From the NCBI RefSeq assembly GCF_026723825.1, contig NZ_CP113519.1:3534001-3598000 (forward strand): a stretch of DNA of 64,000 nucleotides. The letters are read 5' to 3'. The stretch is from Pseudomonas sp. GOM7. GTDB lineage: Bacteria > Pseudomonadota > Gammaproteobacteria > Pseudomonadales > Pseudomonadaceae. Below the pieces are notes generated by a model. It was not told the origin of the DNA. It ran no database searches and saw only the letters and a program-made list of their open reading frames with translations. Within the stretch, counting starts at the first letter, position 1; the number at the start of each line of letters is the position of its first letter. Positions 47,152 to 56,900 of this stretch are shown piece by piece. The translations under genes and the position numbers were made by a program.

Positions 47152-47167
47152 AGCAATCCGCGTGCCC
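47152..47167 (-). promoter_or_regulatory. fleS: Sigma54 (RpoN) promoter for fleSR
   Basis: The minus strand reads GGGCACGCGGATTGCT, matching GGCACG-N4-TTGCW with correct spacing, about 54 bp before fleS. FleQ-dependent control of fleSR is established in Pseudomonas. Confidence 0.85.
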
Positions 47168-47196
47168 ACTTTTTTCTTATTATTTTTCAATCAGTT

Positions 47197-47233
47197 AAAA
47201 AATAAAGCCGGAGCTGCGTCAAAGCTCCGGCTT
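47197..47233 (-). terminator. Strong rho-independent terminator after fleQ
   Basis: AAGCCGGAGCT (47205-47215) and AGCTCCGGCTT (47223-47233) form a perfect 11-bp stem with a 7-nt loop. On the minus strand it is followed by TATTTTTTAA. It isolates fleQ from the downstream fleSR promoter. Confidence 0.93.
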
Positions 47234-47278
47234 GCTTTCCGCGATAGCGGCGAGCCATTACGGCAGTTCCATGACGAC

Positions 47279-48754
47279 TCAGTCGTCGCCGTTACCCTCG
47301 TCGTCACGGCGGCTCATGCCGTACTTGCGCATCTTCTCCACCAGAGTGGTACGGCGAATGCGCAGACGCTCGGCGGCACGCGCCACCACACCACCGGCAT
47401 CATCCAGTGCCTGCTGGATCAGCCCTTGCTCGAGGTTGCCCAGGTAGTCCTTGAGATCCAGCCCCTCGGGCGGCAGCATCGCTGGCGTGTCGAGCCCCGG
47501 GAGGCCGGCGACGATGGCGGCGCGCTCTTCAATCTCATCGCGCAGGGTTTCGGCCAGTTGCTCGTCTTCATCGTCGACGTGGCGAAACTTCTTCGGCAAC
47601 TCACCCACGCCGATCACCCCATAGGGATGCATGATCGCCATGCGCTCGACCAGGTTGGCCAGCTCACGCACATTACCCGCCCAGTCATGGCGGCACAGCG
47701 ACATGATGGCGGCCGAGTTGAAGCGGATGGAGCCACGCTTCTCGTGTTCCATGCGCGAGATCAGCTCGTTCATCAACAGCGGGATGTCTTCGATGCGCTC
47801 ACGCAATGGCGCCATCTCGATGGGGAAGACGTTGAGGCGGTAGTACAGATCCTCACGGAAGCTGCCGTCCTCGATCATGCGTTCGAGATTCTTGTGGGTG
47901 GCAGCGATGATGCGCACGTCGGCGGTCTGCGTCTTGTTGCTACCGACCCGCTCGAACGTGCGCTCTTGCAGCACGCGCAGCAATTTGACCTGCATCGGCA
48001 GCGGCATGTCACCAATCTCGTCGAGAAACAGGGTGCCGCCGTTGGCCAGCTCGAAACGCCCGGCGCGGCTGGTGATGGCCCCGGTGAAGGCGCCCTTCTC
48101 GTGGCCGAATAGCTCGCTCTCCAGCAACTCGGCCGGAATGGCGCCGCAGTTGACGGGCACGAACGGCGCTTCGCGGCGCTTGGAATGGTAATGCAGGTTG
48201 CGCGCGACCACTTCCTTACCAGTGCCCGACTCGCCCAGGATCAGCACGCTGGCCTCGGTATCGGCCACTTGCTGCATCATCTGCCGCACCTGTTGAATCG
48301 CCCGGCTGGTGCCAACCAGACTGCGGAACAGATTGGGCTCGCGCTGGCGGCCACGATCACGCGCCTGGTCGTACATCTCCCGGTAGATCTGCGCACGGTG
48401 CAGCGAGTCGAGCAGTTTGTTGTAGCTCAGCGGCATTTCCAGGGAGGCCAGCACGCGCCGACGCAGATCCTCGGGCCAGTCGCCGGTCGCCGTTTCGTTG
48501 AGCGTCAGTAACGGCAGGAATTCGTCCCAGGCGGAAATCTGCTTGGTCAACTCGAGGGCGCCACCACGGCTTTCAACCTCGCCGAGCAGCACACTGAGCA
48601 CTTCACGACTGGAATCAAGGGCAGCCACTGCCTCCTTCCAGTTCAGGCTACTGCAACTGAGGTGCTCTTCCCCTAGAAAATTCAGAATGATCGCCAGCTC
48701 ATGGCGGCGCGCGGCATTGTCGTCAATCAGCAGGATCTTGGTTTCACGCCACAT
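47279..48754 (-). CDS. fleQ: FleQ, master flagellar regulator (c-di-GMP responsive)
   Basis: A 491-residue bacterial enhancer-binding protein. The N-terminal FleQ domain is receiver-like but atypical ([18 protein letters not shown]). The AAA+ domain has Walker [18 protein letters not shown] (about residue 175), GAFTGA, and the arginine-rich switch ([14 protein letters not shown]). A C-terminal Fis-type HTH is [28 protein letters not shown]. It activates sigma54 flagellar promoters and, through c-di-GMP, matrix genes. It is transcribed alone, with a terminator directly after. Confidence 0.97.
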   Translation of the reverse strand: MWRETKILLIDDNAARRHELAIILNFLGEEHLSCSSLNWKEAVAALDSSREVLSVLLGEVESRGGALELTKQISAWDEFLPLLTLNETATGDWPEDLRRRVLASLEMPLSYNKLLDSLHRAQIYREMYDQARDRGRQREPNLFRSLVGTSRAIQQVRQMMQQVADTEASVLILGESGTGKEVVARNLHYHSKRREAPFVPVNCGAIPAELLESELFGHEKGAFTGAITSRAGRFELANGGTLFLDEIGDMPLPMQVKLLRVLQERTFERVGSNKTQTADVRIIAATHKNLERMIEDGSFREDLYYRLNVFPIEMAPLRERIEDIPLLMNELISRMEHEKRGSIRFNSAAIMSLCRHDWAGNVRELANLVERMAIMHPYGVIGVGELPKKFRHVDDEDEQLAETLRDEIEERAAIVAGLPGLDTPAMLPPEGLDLKDYLGNLEQGLIQQALDDAGGVVARAAERLRIRRTTLVEKMRKYGMSRRDDEGNGDD

Positions 48755-49001
48755 CTTGTCTACGTCTGGCCCGAGGAGTGAAGGAAATGGTACGCCAAAG
48801 ACTCAGCGAAAACCGGCAATTAGCCAGTAGTAAAGTCAATATAGCGGATGCAGTCAATTTTATGGCGTGAATATTTACCATGGCCAGTGGTGCGTAAATA
48901 CAGCCGTTTGCATCAAGAAGGAAAATTGCATGGGAAAAGACGGCATTTGCCGCTTATTGTCGCGACCAGGCGCGCAAGCGGCAAAGCTAAACGACCGCGA
49001 C
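48755..49001 (-). promoter_or_regulatory. fleQ: fleQ upstream region, AT-rich
   Basis: This 247-bp region is markedly A+T richer than its surroundings. On the minus strand there is TTGACT followed by TATATT at non-ideal spacing, and TTTACT at 17 bp from TTGACT. These are candidate sigma70 elements. GCGTGAATATTTACCA near 48867 resembles one half of a CRP/Vfr site; Vfr represses fleQ in P. aeruginosa. No sigma54 site was found, as expected for the top regulator. Confidence 0.4.
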
Positions 49002-49298
49002 TCAACCGAACAGTTGATAGACCTTGGCGCCCTGATGCGCCTGGTTGAGCTGCAGCAGCTCGCCGGCCAGACGCTGCTGCTCGGCCTGGCATACGCTCAC
49101 CAGCTCGCGGTACAGATCGAGCAGTTGTTGCAGGTTCGAGCGTAGCTGCTCCTCATCCTGCAGACCCTCGACCATGGCGGCATCCACCGCCATGCGGCAT
49201 TGCAGATCAAGCTCGCCGATGGCGCTCCAGTCCTGATTGGCCAAGGCATCGCGTAGCGCCACACCTGTCGCTTGCAAACGCTGGACGGATGAATTCAT
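49002..49298 (-). CDS. FliT-like flagellar chaperone
   Basis: A 98-residue all-helical protein (MNSSVQRLQATGVALRDALANQDWSAIGELDLQCRMAVDAA...LQQLLDLYRELVSVCQAEQQRLAGELLQLNQ). Its size, helical content and place after fliS fit FliT-type chaperones of FliD. Sequence conservation in this family is low, so the call rests largely on position. Confidence 0.65.
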   Translation of the reverse strand: MNSSVQRLQATGVALRDALANQDWSAIGELDLQCRMAVDAAMVEGLQDEEQLRSNLQQLLDLYRELVSVCQAEQQRLAGELLQLNQAHQGAKVYQLFG

Positions 49299-49322
49299 TG
49301 CCTTTCTCCTCCGATACCAGGC

Positions 49323-49703
49323 TTATTGAGCGATGGCATCCCAGCCAGCCTTGACGTTACGCAGCAAGCCGGACACCTCTTCGAGGATAGCCGGCTCGTT
49401 GCTGACGTTCGCTTCAGTCAGGCGGTTGATCATGTATTCGTAGAGATTATCGAGATTGCTGGCCACTTCGCCACCCTGCTGGTGATCCAGACTCTCACGC
49501 AGCCCGGCGATGATGGCAATGCTCTTGCCGATCAACTCACCCTTGAGCGCCGTCTGCTCGCGCTCCATGGCACCACGCGCCTGGGCGATACGGGCCAAGC
49601 CACCTTCCATCAGCATCTGGATCAGACGATGGGGGCTGGCCTCGATGGCCTGAGCCTGGGTGTTGACGGTCTGGTACTGTCTGAGGGCCGCCATGGCATT
49701 CAT
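49323..49703 (-). CDS. FliS paralogue 2, flagellar export chaperone
   Basis: A 126-residue FliS-family helical protein: YQTVNTQAQAIEASPHRLIQMLMEGGLARIAQARGAMERE and LDNLYEYMINRLTEANVSNEPAILEEVSGLLRNVKAGWDAI. It has the family blocks and follows fliS by about 70 bp that contain a hairpin (TGGGCTGAT at 49724-49732 with ATCGGCCCA at 49742-49750). A second FliS also occurs in P. aeruginosa; its client is uncertain. Confidence 0.88.
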   Translation of the reverse strand: MNAMAALRQYQTVNTQAQAIEASPHRLIQMLMEGGLARIAQARGAMEREQTALKGELIGKSIAIIAGLRESLDHQQGGEVASNLDNLYEYMINRLTEANVSNEPAILEEVSGLLRNVKAGWDAIAQ

Positions 49704-49773
49704 AATCGCTCTCGCTCTACCTGTGGGCTGATACTTCAGCTATCGGCCCAGACAGTAAAAGCTTTAGCGAAAA

Positions 49774-50166
49774 TCAGCTGGCCGCTGCCGGCTCCACTTC
49801 CGGGCCTATGGCATCCCAGGCGCCCTTGATCCGGCCCAGCAGGGACTCGACCTCATCGAGGGTGCGCGGAGTTTCATCCAGCGCCACACCAGCCAGACGG
49901 CGAGTCATGTAGTCGTACAGGGCATCGAGGTTCTCGGCGATCTCGCCGCCCAGCTCCTTGTCCAGCGACGCCTGGAGCACGCCCAGAATAGTGATGGTGC
50001 TGCCCACGGCCAAGCCGCGGATTTCCGTATCGCCTTCGGCCTGCGCCTGCCTGGCCAGCATCACCCGCTGCAAGGCGCCTTCGAGCAAAAGCTGCACGGT
50101 GCGATAAGGCGATACCTCCTGGCTGGTCTTGACCTGCTTGTAGGCATCGATGGGGTTCTTGCTCAT
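49774..50166 (-). CDS. fliS: FliS, flagellin export chaperone
   Basis: A 130-residue Fli[38 protein letters not shown] and [43 protein letters not shown]. It binds the flagellin C-terminus before export. It is 3 nt after fliD and shares the same fold as its downstream paralogue. Confidence 0.93.
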   Translation of the reverse strand: MSKNPIDAYKQVKTSQEVSPYRTVQLLLEGALQRVMLARQAQAEGDTEIRGLAVGSTITILGVLQASLDKELGGEIAENLDALYDYMTRRLAGVALDETPRTLDEVESLLGRIKGAWDAIGPEVEPAAAS

Positions 50167-50169
50167 GGC

Positions 50170-51636
50170 TTATTCCTTCTTGACGAAGCCTGGCAGGCTG
50201 GCCAGCATGCCGCCGAGACTGTCACTGGTTTGTTTGAGGCGCCCCACCAGCGAGTCCATGGCGTTGTACTGCGCGTAGAGGCGGGTTTGCAGGCTTTCGA
50301 CACGCCTGTCCAGCGCCTTGCGCTGCTTGTCGACATCCTGTTTGGTGACCTGCAACGCATCGTTGCGCTGCTTGAGTACACCATCGGTGGCAACATAGGT
50401 GCCGGTAAAGCTCGACAGACGCCCCATCAGCCCGTTGTCGCCGGTGAGGTAAGCACCCACCTGATCGAAGTTGTTCTCCAGCGCGTCCGTCAGTTTACTG
50501 TCATCCAGTGACAGCTTGCCGTCCTTGGCTGTGGTGATGCCCAGCTCGGCCAGGGCCTGAATGCCGCCATCCTTATTAGGTGAGCTCACCAGTTCGTTAC
50601 GCAGCCCAGACAGCAGGCTACGCACCGAGGTATCACCGAACAGCGGGCCGGTAACCGGCGCGGAGCCATCGACCGGTACATAGGCAGTCAGTTGGGAGGT
50701 AGTGGAAATCAGCGCGTTGTAGGCGCTGACGAACTTCTGCAGGCTGCTCTTCACGCTGCCCTTGTCGACCCCCACGGTGAGGCTGATGGTCTTGCCATCG
50801 GTCAGATCGCTACTGCTCTGCGCGGCGAGCAGATCGAGGGTGACCCCTTCCAGAGCATCTTCGATGGTGTTGCTGGAACGCTCCAGTTGCAGGCCATCAA
50901 TGGTCAGCTTGGCGGACTTGGCTTGGGTGATGACCCCGCCAGCCCCAGTGCTGGAGTTGGGCTTTAGAAAGGCACCTGGGTTATCGGGATCCGCTGTCGC
51001 GGTGAACGCCAGGGTAGACAGCGCATTGTCACCACTGGCTGCTCCGGCAGGCGGCGTGGGTACCGTTACCTTGACGTCGTTGCCCTGCCCGGTCTTGGTG
51101 GAGCTCAGCACCAGGCGCGAACCGGAATCATCGGTGATGATGGAGGCACTGATGCCGCTGCTCTTGCCGGCCTCGTTGATCGAGTCGCGTATGCCGGCCA
51201 GGGTGTTGTTGGCCGCCGTAACATCGACGCTGATGTTGCTCGAACCGGCAGAAATTTCCAGCTTACCGCCACCGAAGGTCGCCTTCGTCCCACCGGATAC
51301 GGCCTGCAGGGCCACCTTGCTGCTGCTCGCCAACTGCTGCACCTGCAGGTTGTAGCTGCCAGCAGGGGCGGTAGAAGTCGCCGTGGCCTTGACCACACTG
51401 CTGTTGGAGGTGCTGGCCGTGCGTGACTCGAACAAGGAGGCCTTGTTCAAGGGATCGATGGCGCTCTTGAAGGTATTCAGCGCCCCGGTCAACGTGCCGA
51501 TGGCCGAAATGCGCGTGGTGGTCTGTTTCTCGAGGCGATCGAGCTGGTTGGTCTTGGGTGCTTTCTCGGCATTGACCAATACCTCGACGATGCTCTTTAT
51601 GTCGATGCCTGAGCCGATTCCTGGAATACCCGCCAT
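50170..51636 (-). CDS. fliD: FliD, flagellar filament cap
   Basis: A 488-residue protein: N-terminal FliD_N (GIPGIGSGIDIKSIVEVLVNAEKAPKTNQLDRLEKQT), a variable central domain rich in Ser/Thr/Ala, and FliD_C ending in a coiled coil (VTKQDVDKQRKALDRRVESLQTRLYAQYNAMDSLVGRLKQTSDSLGGML). It caps the filament and folds flagellin subunits; in Pseudomonas it can also bind mucin. Confidence 0.95.
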   Translation of the reverse strand: MAGIPGIGSGIDIKSIVEVLVNAEKAPKTNQLDRLEKQTTTRISAIGTLTGALNTFKSAIDPLNKASLFESRTASTSNSSVVKATATSTAPAGSYNLQVQQLASSSKVALQAVSGGTKATFGGGKLEISAGSSNISVDVTAANNTLAGIRDSINEAGKSSGISASIITDDSGSRLVLSSTKTGQGNDVKVTVPTPPAGAASGDNALSTLAFTATADPDNPGAFLKPNSSTGAGGVITQAKSAKLTIDGLQLERSSNTIEDALEGVTLDLLAAQSSSDLTDGKTISLTVGVDKGSVKSSLQKFVSAYNALISTTSQLTAYVPVDGSAPVTGPLFGDTSVRSLLSGLRNELVSSPNKDGGIQALAELGITTAKDGKLSLDDSKLTDALENNFDQVGAYLTGDNGLMGRLSSFTGTYVATDGVLKQRNDALQVTKQDVDKQRKALDRRVESLQTRLYAQYNAMDSLVGRLKQTSDSLGGMLASLPGFVKKE

Positions 51637-51666
51637 GTCGCGTTACCTCGTCAATAATTCGACTTC

Positions 51667-51705
51667 ACTCGTCCTGTGGACGAGTAATAGTCAAAACCCA
51701 TGCCA
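51667..51705 (-). promoter_or_regulatory. fliD: Weak sigma54-like promoter and hairpin before fliD
   Basis: The minus strand reads TGGCATGGGTTTTGAC (51690-51705), with a good -24 element but TTGA instead of TTGC at -12. It lies 54 bp before fliD, the same distance as the good fliE site. Just downstream, ACTCGTCC and GGACGAGT (51667-51685) form a perfect 8-bp stem with a 3-nt loop in the leader. Confidence 0.4.
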
Positions 51706-51716
51706 AGGTTTACTGC

Positions 51717-52127
51717 TTATGCCTCAGCCTTGAACAGCAAGCTGCGCACTTCCGACAGATTCTCTGCCAGCTTGAGCGCCTCTTCCGATGGTATCTGTCG
51801 GATCACGTCACCCGATCCGGCATCGGTCACCTTGACCACTACACGACCGGAGCCATCGTCGACCGCGAAATTGATGCTGCGTCGCACCGACTGCACGAAC
51901 TCCTGGATGGTAGCCACCGCATCCTCGACCTCTTCGCGGCTCACTTCCTGAGTGGGCTCGACGATACGTGCTTCAGCCTGGGCCTTGTCATTCACGCCCT
52001 GGGTAACGGGAGCAACGATGCCTGCACTGCTGCCGACGGGCTGCCGGCGCGAGTCCATCGCAGCCGAAGAGCCAGCATCACGTGCAATGACAGGGTTTAC
52101 TGGAGGTTTGACCGAACCGACGTCCAT
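51717..52127 (-). CDS. flaG: FlaG family protein
   Basis: A 136-residue protein: a disordered N-terminus with MDVGSVKPPVNPVIARDAG, then the FlaG domain (VATIQEFVQSVRRSINFAVDDGSGRVVVKVTDAGSGDVIRQIPSEEALKLAENL). FlaG influences filament length. It lies between fliC and fliD, the normal Pseudomonas position. Confidence 0.92.
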   Translation of the reverse strand: MDVGSVKPPVNPVIARDAGSSAAMDSRRQPVGSSAGIVAPVTQGVNDKAQAEARIVEPTQEVSREEVEDAVATIQEFVQSVRRSINFAVDDGSGRVVVKVTDAGSGDVIRQIPSEEALKLAENLSEVRSLLFKAEA

Positions 52128-52150
52128 AAATTAATCCTCACAATGAGGTA

Positions 52151-52184
52151 ACGGGGAGAAGAGCCTGCAGGCCCTTCCCCCCGT
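52151..52184 (-). terminator. Terminator-like hairpin after fliC
   Basis: ACGGGGAGAAGAGCC and its near-perfect inverted partner GGCCCTTCCCCCCGT form a long stem (about 14 bp, with GCAG-type centre). No long T-run follows on the minus strand (TACCTCATTG), so it may also protect the fliC mRNA 3' end. Confidence 0.55.
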
Positions 52185-52202
52185 AGTTTAGCGCCTTCGA
52201 CC

Positions 52203-53711
52203 TTAGCCCAGCAGACTGAGCACAGCCTGCGGCAACTGGTTGGCCTGGGCCAGGATAGCAGTACCGGCCTGCTGCAGGATCTGGTTCTTGGTCAGCTCCG
52301 AAGTTTCGGCAGCGAAGTCGGTGTCACGAATCCGACCACGAGCAGCCGAGGAGTTTTCCGAGATGTTCTGCAGGTTCGAGATGGTGTTCTCGAAGCGGTT
52401 CTGCACCGCACCGAGCTGGGCACGCTGGCTGTCGATGTTGGAAATCGCGCCGTTGATGATACCCAGAGCGGTCTGTGCACCTCCCGCCGTGCTGATGTCC
52501 ACATCCTTGACCGAATCCAGGGTACTGAACTTGTCTGCACCCAGACCAGCGGTCATGCCAGTGACCTCGAAGGCATCGGCGGCTTCCAGCTGAACCTGAC
52601 CATCGGCACGGGCACCTGCACCACCGTTGATGGTAGCCGCAGTACCGACGTTCTCGTCGCCCTCGAAGTTCTTCGCCTGCAGGGTAGCGGTGGCACCGCT
52701 GCCGCCCTGGTAGTTCTTGATGGCGATGGCATCGCCGCGGGAGCTGACCAGTTCGATCTTGTCACCTTTGGAGACAGCCGAGATACCCGTCTTGCCGGTT
52801 TCCTTGTTGATGGCGTCAGCCAGTGCACCCAGGTTCTTGGTGTCGGTCACGACCGCGGAGATGACGGTCTTGTCGGTCGACTTGGTGTTGCTGTTGGCAC
52901 CGTAGAGCTCGAAGGAGATGGTGCCGCTGGCGGAGATGGCGCCCAGTTCGGCCACGGTACGGGCATTGGCGGTCACGCCGGTTTCGTCGCTCTTGGCATT
53001 GACGGCACGGGCAATCTCGCTGGCGGCTGCACCACTGGCCGGACCGGTGATGGTCACCTTGCCGCTGGCAGCATTGGTGGTGAACTTCGAGGAGATCTCG
53101 AAGGACGCATCCGAGTAGGCAGTGCTGCCAAACTCGGTAGCGCCACTGGCACCACTGGTGATGGCACCGGCTGCACCGCCGGAAGTGGTAACGCGGTTGA
53201 TACCGATACGATCGGTGGCAGCAGAGCCGATGGAGACGCTGATGGTCTCGTAGGCGTTGGCACCGACCTGGAAGCTCTGCGAACCGAAGCTGCCGTCGAG
53301 GATCTTGCGACCACCGAAGCTGGTGGTTTCGGAGATACGGTTCAGCTCCTGTTGCAGTTGGGAAACTTCGGACTGCAGGGCGGCACGCTCGGTGGCTCCG
53401 TTGGAGCCGTTGGCCGATTGCAGTGCCAGGTCACGCATACGCTGCAGAATGCCGGTGGACTGTTGCAGGGCACCTTCAGCGGTCTGCGCCAGAGAGATAC
53501 CGTCGTTGGCGTTACGGGTCGCAACGCCCAGGCCATTGATCTGGCTGGTCAGACGGTTGGCGATCTGCAGACCGGCGGCATCGTCCTTGGCGCTGTTGAT
53601 ACGGGCACCGGTGGACAGGCGCTGGAGGGAAGTGTCCAGGCCTTTAGCCGAGGCGTTAAGGTTACGCTGAGTGTTGAGGGACGCAACGTTGGTGTTGACT
53701 GTAAGGGCCAT
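52203..53711 (-). CDS. fliC: FliC, flagellin
   Basis: A 502-residue flagellin. The conserved N-terminal D0/D1 is [20 protein letters not shown]...[23 protein letters not shown], the C-terminal D1/D0 ends [27 protein letters not shown], and between about 170 and 400 lies a variable Ser/Thr/Ala/Gly-rich D2/D3 region, the likely O-glycosylation zone. It is the only flagellin in the window, and lies next to a large glycosylation island, so it is probably the modified substrate. Confidence 0.97.
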   Translation of the reverse strand: MALTVNTNVASLNTQRNLNASAKGLDTSLQRLSTGARINSAKDDAAGLQIANRLTSQINGLGVATRNANDGISLAQTAEGALQQSTGILQRMRDLALQSANGSNGATERAALQSEVSQLQQELNRISETTSFGGRKILDGSFGSQSFQVGANAYETISVSIGSAATDRIGINRVTTSGGAAGAITSGASGATEFGSTAYSDASFEISSKFTTNAASGKVTITGPASGAAASEIARAVNAKSDETGVTANARTVAELGAISASGTISFELYGANSNTKSTDKTVISAVVTDTKNLGALADAINKETGKTGISAVSKGDKIELVSSRGDAIAIKNYQGGSGATATLQAKNFEGDENVGTAATINGGAGARADGQVQLEAADAFEVTGMTAGLGADKFSTLDSVKDVDISTAGGAQTALGIINGAISNIDSQRAQLGAVQNRFENTISNLQNISENSSAARGRIRDTDFAAETSELTKNQILQQAGTAILAQANQLPQAVLSLLG

Positions 53712-53806
53712 GGTATTGCCTCCAGATGACCTTGAGTACCGATTGTCTGAGCCTGCGAGCTCGGGCCTGCTTGCTCAGACGCCCAGATAGTTCGCATTCG
53801 ATCTCT

Positions 53807-53833
53807 TTATCGGCGCCTCCCTGGGGAGCTTTA
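53807..53833 (-). promoter_or_regulatory. fliC: Sigma28 (FliA) promoter for fliC
   Basis: The minus strand reads TAAAGCTC-N11-GCCGATAA, with a perfect -10 and a -35 of TAAAG type at the correct spacing. It is about 95 bp before the ATG, leaving a leader of about 85 nt. FliA control of fliC is established; the gene for FliA is in the same window. Confidence 0.92.
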
Positions 53834-53913
53834 GGGACTTTTTTCAGCTTTTTTTTATTCTTGCCGGTCAATCACTTAGCCAAAAAATCCTGACCTGCAT
53901 GGAATTTTGACTG

Positions 53914-53946
53914 AAAACCGTCGAGCCATTGGCCTGGCCCGACGGT
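53914..53946 (-). terminator. Terminator of the flagellin glycosylation operon
   Basis: On the minus strand ACCGTCGGGCCA and TGGCTCGACGGT (53917-53946) form a 12-bp stem with one mismatch, followed by TTTTC (53914-53917). It separates the glycosyltransferase gene from the fliC promoter. Confidence 0.85.
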
Positions 53947-53959
53947 GATCATCGCTCAC

Positions 53960-56900
53960 TCAGTCCGGCATCCAGGCGTCGTGCCAGCGCTGCAGGCCTG
54001 CGCCCTCGAGCATCCAGTCGCGGTAAACCGCCGCGCGCAAGCGATCCCCCGCCACGGCTGCCGCATCGAGGTCGTTGATATACATGCGGATGGCTTCGAC
54101 CCAGTCGCGGAAACGGTTCTTCACCCGGGTCACAGGCAGGTCACCCTTGTAGCATTCCAGATCGCTGCACACCACGGGGAAGCCACAAGCGCCATATTCG
54201 AGCAGACGCAGATTGCTCTTGCATTCGTTGAACAGGTTCTGCTCGACCGGCGCTACCGCCAGATCCAGATCCAGACGCGCCAATGCAGCCGGATACGAAT
54301 CGATCTCGACCCCGGCATGCACTTCATGCACATAGGGACGGATGGCGGCTGGGCACATGCCGAAGAAGACCCACTCCACCTCCCCTGCCAGCTCCTTGAC
54401 CACATCCGCGATCAACTCCAGATCTCCAGTATGGCTGACCCCGCCGGCCCAACCGACCCGTGGTTTGCGTCCACGCCTGCGCTTGGCCTCCAGGCCCTGC
54501 CACCATTCGAGCGGCAAGCGGTTCTCCACCACGCGAATATCGTCATGCAGCCCGGAGAAGGCTTCGGCCAGCGGCGCGGTGGAAACCACGAAGCGATCGA
54601 CGAAGCCCAGCCCACGGCGCAGGGACTTGAGGATGTCCCGGGGCATGTGCTCGCGGTGCACGCTCTTGATAGGCAGGTTGGGCAGATAGTCGTCCAGCTC
54701 GTAAACGGTGAAGGCCGAGGAGAACTGCTTGATGCGGCGCATCGCCTCCAGGCGTTCGTCGCCGATCTGCCGCTGCAGCACGATCACGTCAGGGTTGTAG
54801 CGCTCCAGCTCGACCACCTGTAGCAGCCCCTCGGAGAGCATGCCATCGACCAGAGCGTCGCGCTGCATGGCGCGCAACGGCCTGATTACCCGGTAGTTGC
54901 CGCAGCCCCAGGGATCGGCCGGGTGCGCCAGCACCACCGGCAGCGGGCGCCAGGTCAGCGGGCGCCAGGTCAGGTTGCTGTCGGCCTCCAGCTCGAACCC
55001 CTTGCCGTTGAGCGAGAGATTGCGGTTGTAGGCCGGGTCGTTGGCCAACGCCGGCAGCCATTTTTCATACATCGCATCCTGTTCGCCGACGAAGCGCTTG
55101 TACTTGGCCTCGGCGGCCTTGGGATCGATACGCTTCTGGCTCACGCTGCCCTCGTGCATCAGCACGGCATGCGGTGTCCAGACGATCAGGTGGCCGGCCT
55201 CGCGCACCTTGAGGCACAGGTCGACGTCGTTGTAGGACACCTTGAACTGCTGCTCCTCCAGCCCGCCGACCTCTGCATAGATCGATTTGCGGATCATCAG
55301 GCAGGCGGCCGTGACCGCGCTGTAGTTCTGGTCGACCTGCAGGCGCTGCATATAGCCCGGCGCGTCCATCGGGTCACCGATGAAGGGGTGCTCGGCCGGG
55401 CCACGCAGGCCCAGCAACACGCCGGCATGCTGAATCCTGCCATCCGGGTAGAGCAGCTTGGCGCCGACGATACCGACTTCGGGGCGCAGAGCGTGATTGA
55501 GCAACTCGTCCAGCCAATGTTCGCTGATGATCGCAGTGTCGTTGTTGAGCAGCACCAAGTAGTCGCCGCGCGCCTGGCGCGCCGCCATATTGTTGATCGC
55601 CGAATAGTTGAACGGGTGCGGATAGCGCAGGATGCGCACCTTGCTGTCGCCCAGCGCCTCGACCCCCTCGAACCAGGCCAGGGCTTCGGGCGTTTCGCTG
55701 TTGTTGTCGACGATCAGCAGCTCGTAGTTGCCGTAGGCCGTCTTCTCCAGCAGGCTTTCGACGCAGCGCTGCAGGATGGGGAGCTGATCCTTGGTCGGGA
55801 TGATGATGGAAACCAGCGGCGCATCCTGGTGGCCATAGTGGATCCGGTAGCGTCCCGGCAGATGCGGCACCAGCCGCGCTGCCGCATAGCCGCGACGCTG
55901 CAGATGGCCATGGATGATGGCCTGCTCGTCGGGGCAGTCCTTGAGCACCGGGGCCTGGGTAATCAGCAGCGGCTCATCGACATGGCCGATACCGCCCCAG
56001 CCCTGGTTTTCGATCAGGCGCAGGATCAGGCCGAGTTCCATGGCGCCGGCATCCTGTTCAGCGAAGCCGCCGAGCTGCAGCAGGACGTCACGACGGAACA
56101 GCCAGTGCCGCGCCATGCCCACGGGAAAGCTCAACAGCAGATCAAGGTTGAACGCCGGTCGAAACGCCGCGCCAAGATCGCCCGAGGGCAGACGCTGCAG
56201 CTCATCGCCGTACACGGCCGTGCAGGCGCTCGCCGAAACCAGCTCGAGGCCGGCGATCAGCAACCCGGTGGGGGTGAACAGCTCCCCGGCCTGGACGACC
56301 ATCGTCCAGTCGAAATCCATCTCGCCCAGCTCGGCGTTGAGCGTATGGATATAACTGTCGGCGTCCACCTGCAGCATGTGCAGCTTGCCGCCTCGTTGCG
56401 TGGCCGGAACGGCGGCCACGGACAGCACCAGGATGCGCACCGAGGCATACCAGTTGTCCTCGGCCCCCAGGCTCTTGATGGTGGCCGCCAGCGCTTCGGT
56501 ATCGCCGACCAGGTCGACGATCACCACCGCGATCAACGGCCCGCCGTCATGGGCCTGCAGGTAATCATCGATCAGGGTGCGCTGCGCCTGGGTGGGAATT
56601 CGCTCCGCCAGCCAGGTGTTCAGCTCACCGCGCAGGCCGCTGGCATCGCCCAGCGCCAGACGCGGCTCGCCGAACCAGGCGCGCCCCTGCTGCCAGGCGC
56701 AGGGCTGCCACTGTGCATCGAAGCCGTTTTCCAGGCTGCGTTCGATATGCTGTTTCACCAGCTTGGCCAGCTCGGGATACAGACGCCCGGCCTGCAGGAC
56801 GAGCTGATAGGCATGGGCAGTGCCCAGGGCCGGTTTGCCGAAGAACTTGCGATCGACCAGTTGCAGCACACCCGCCAGCTCAAGCAGCGCCGCAGCACGT

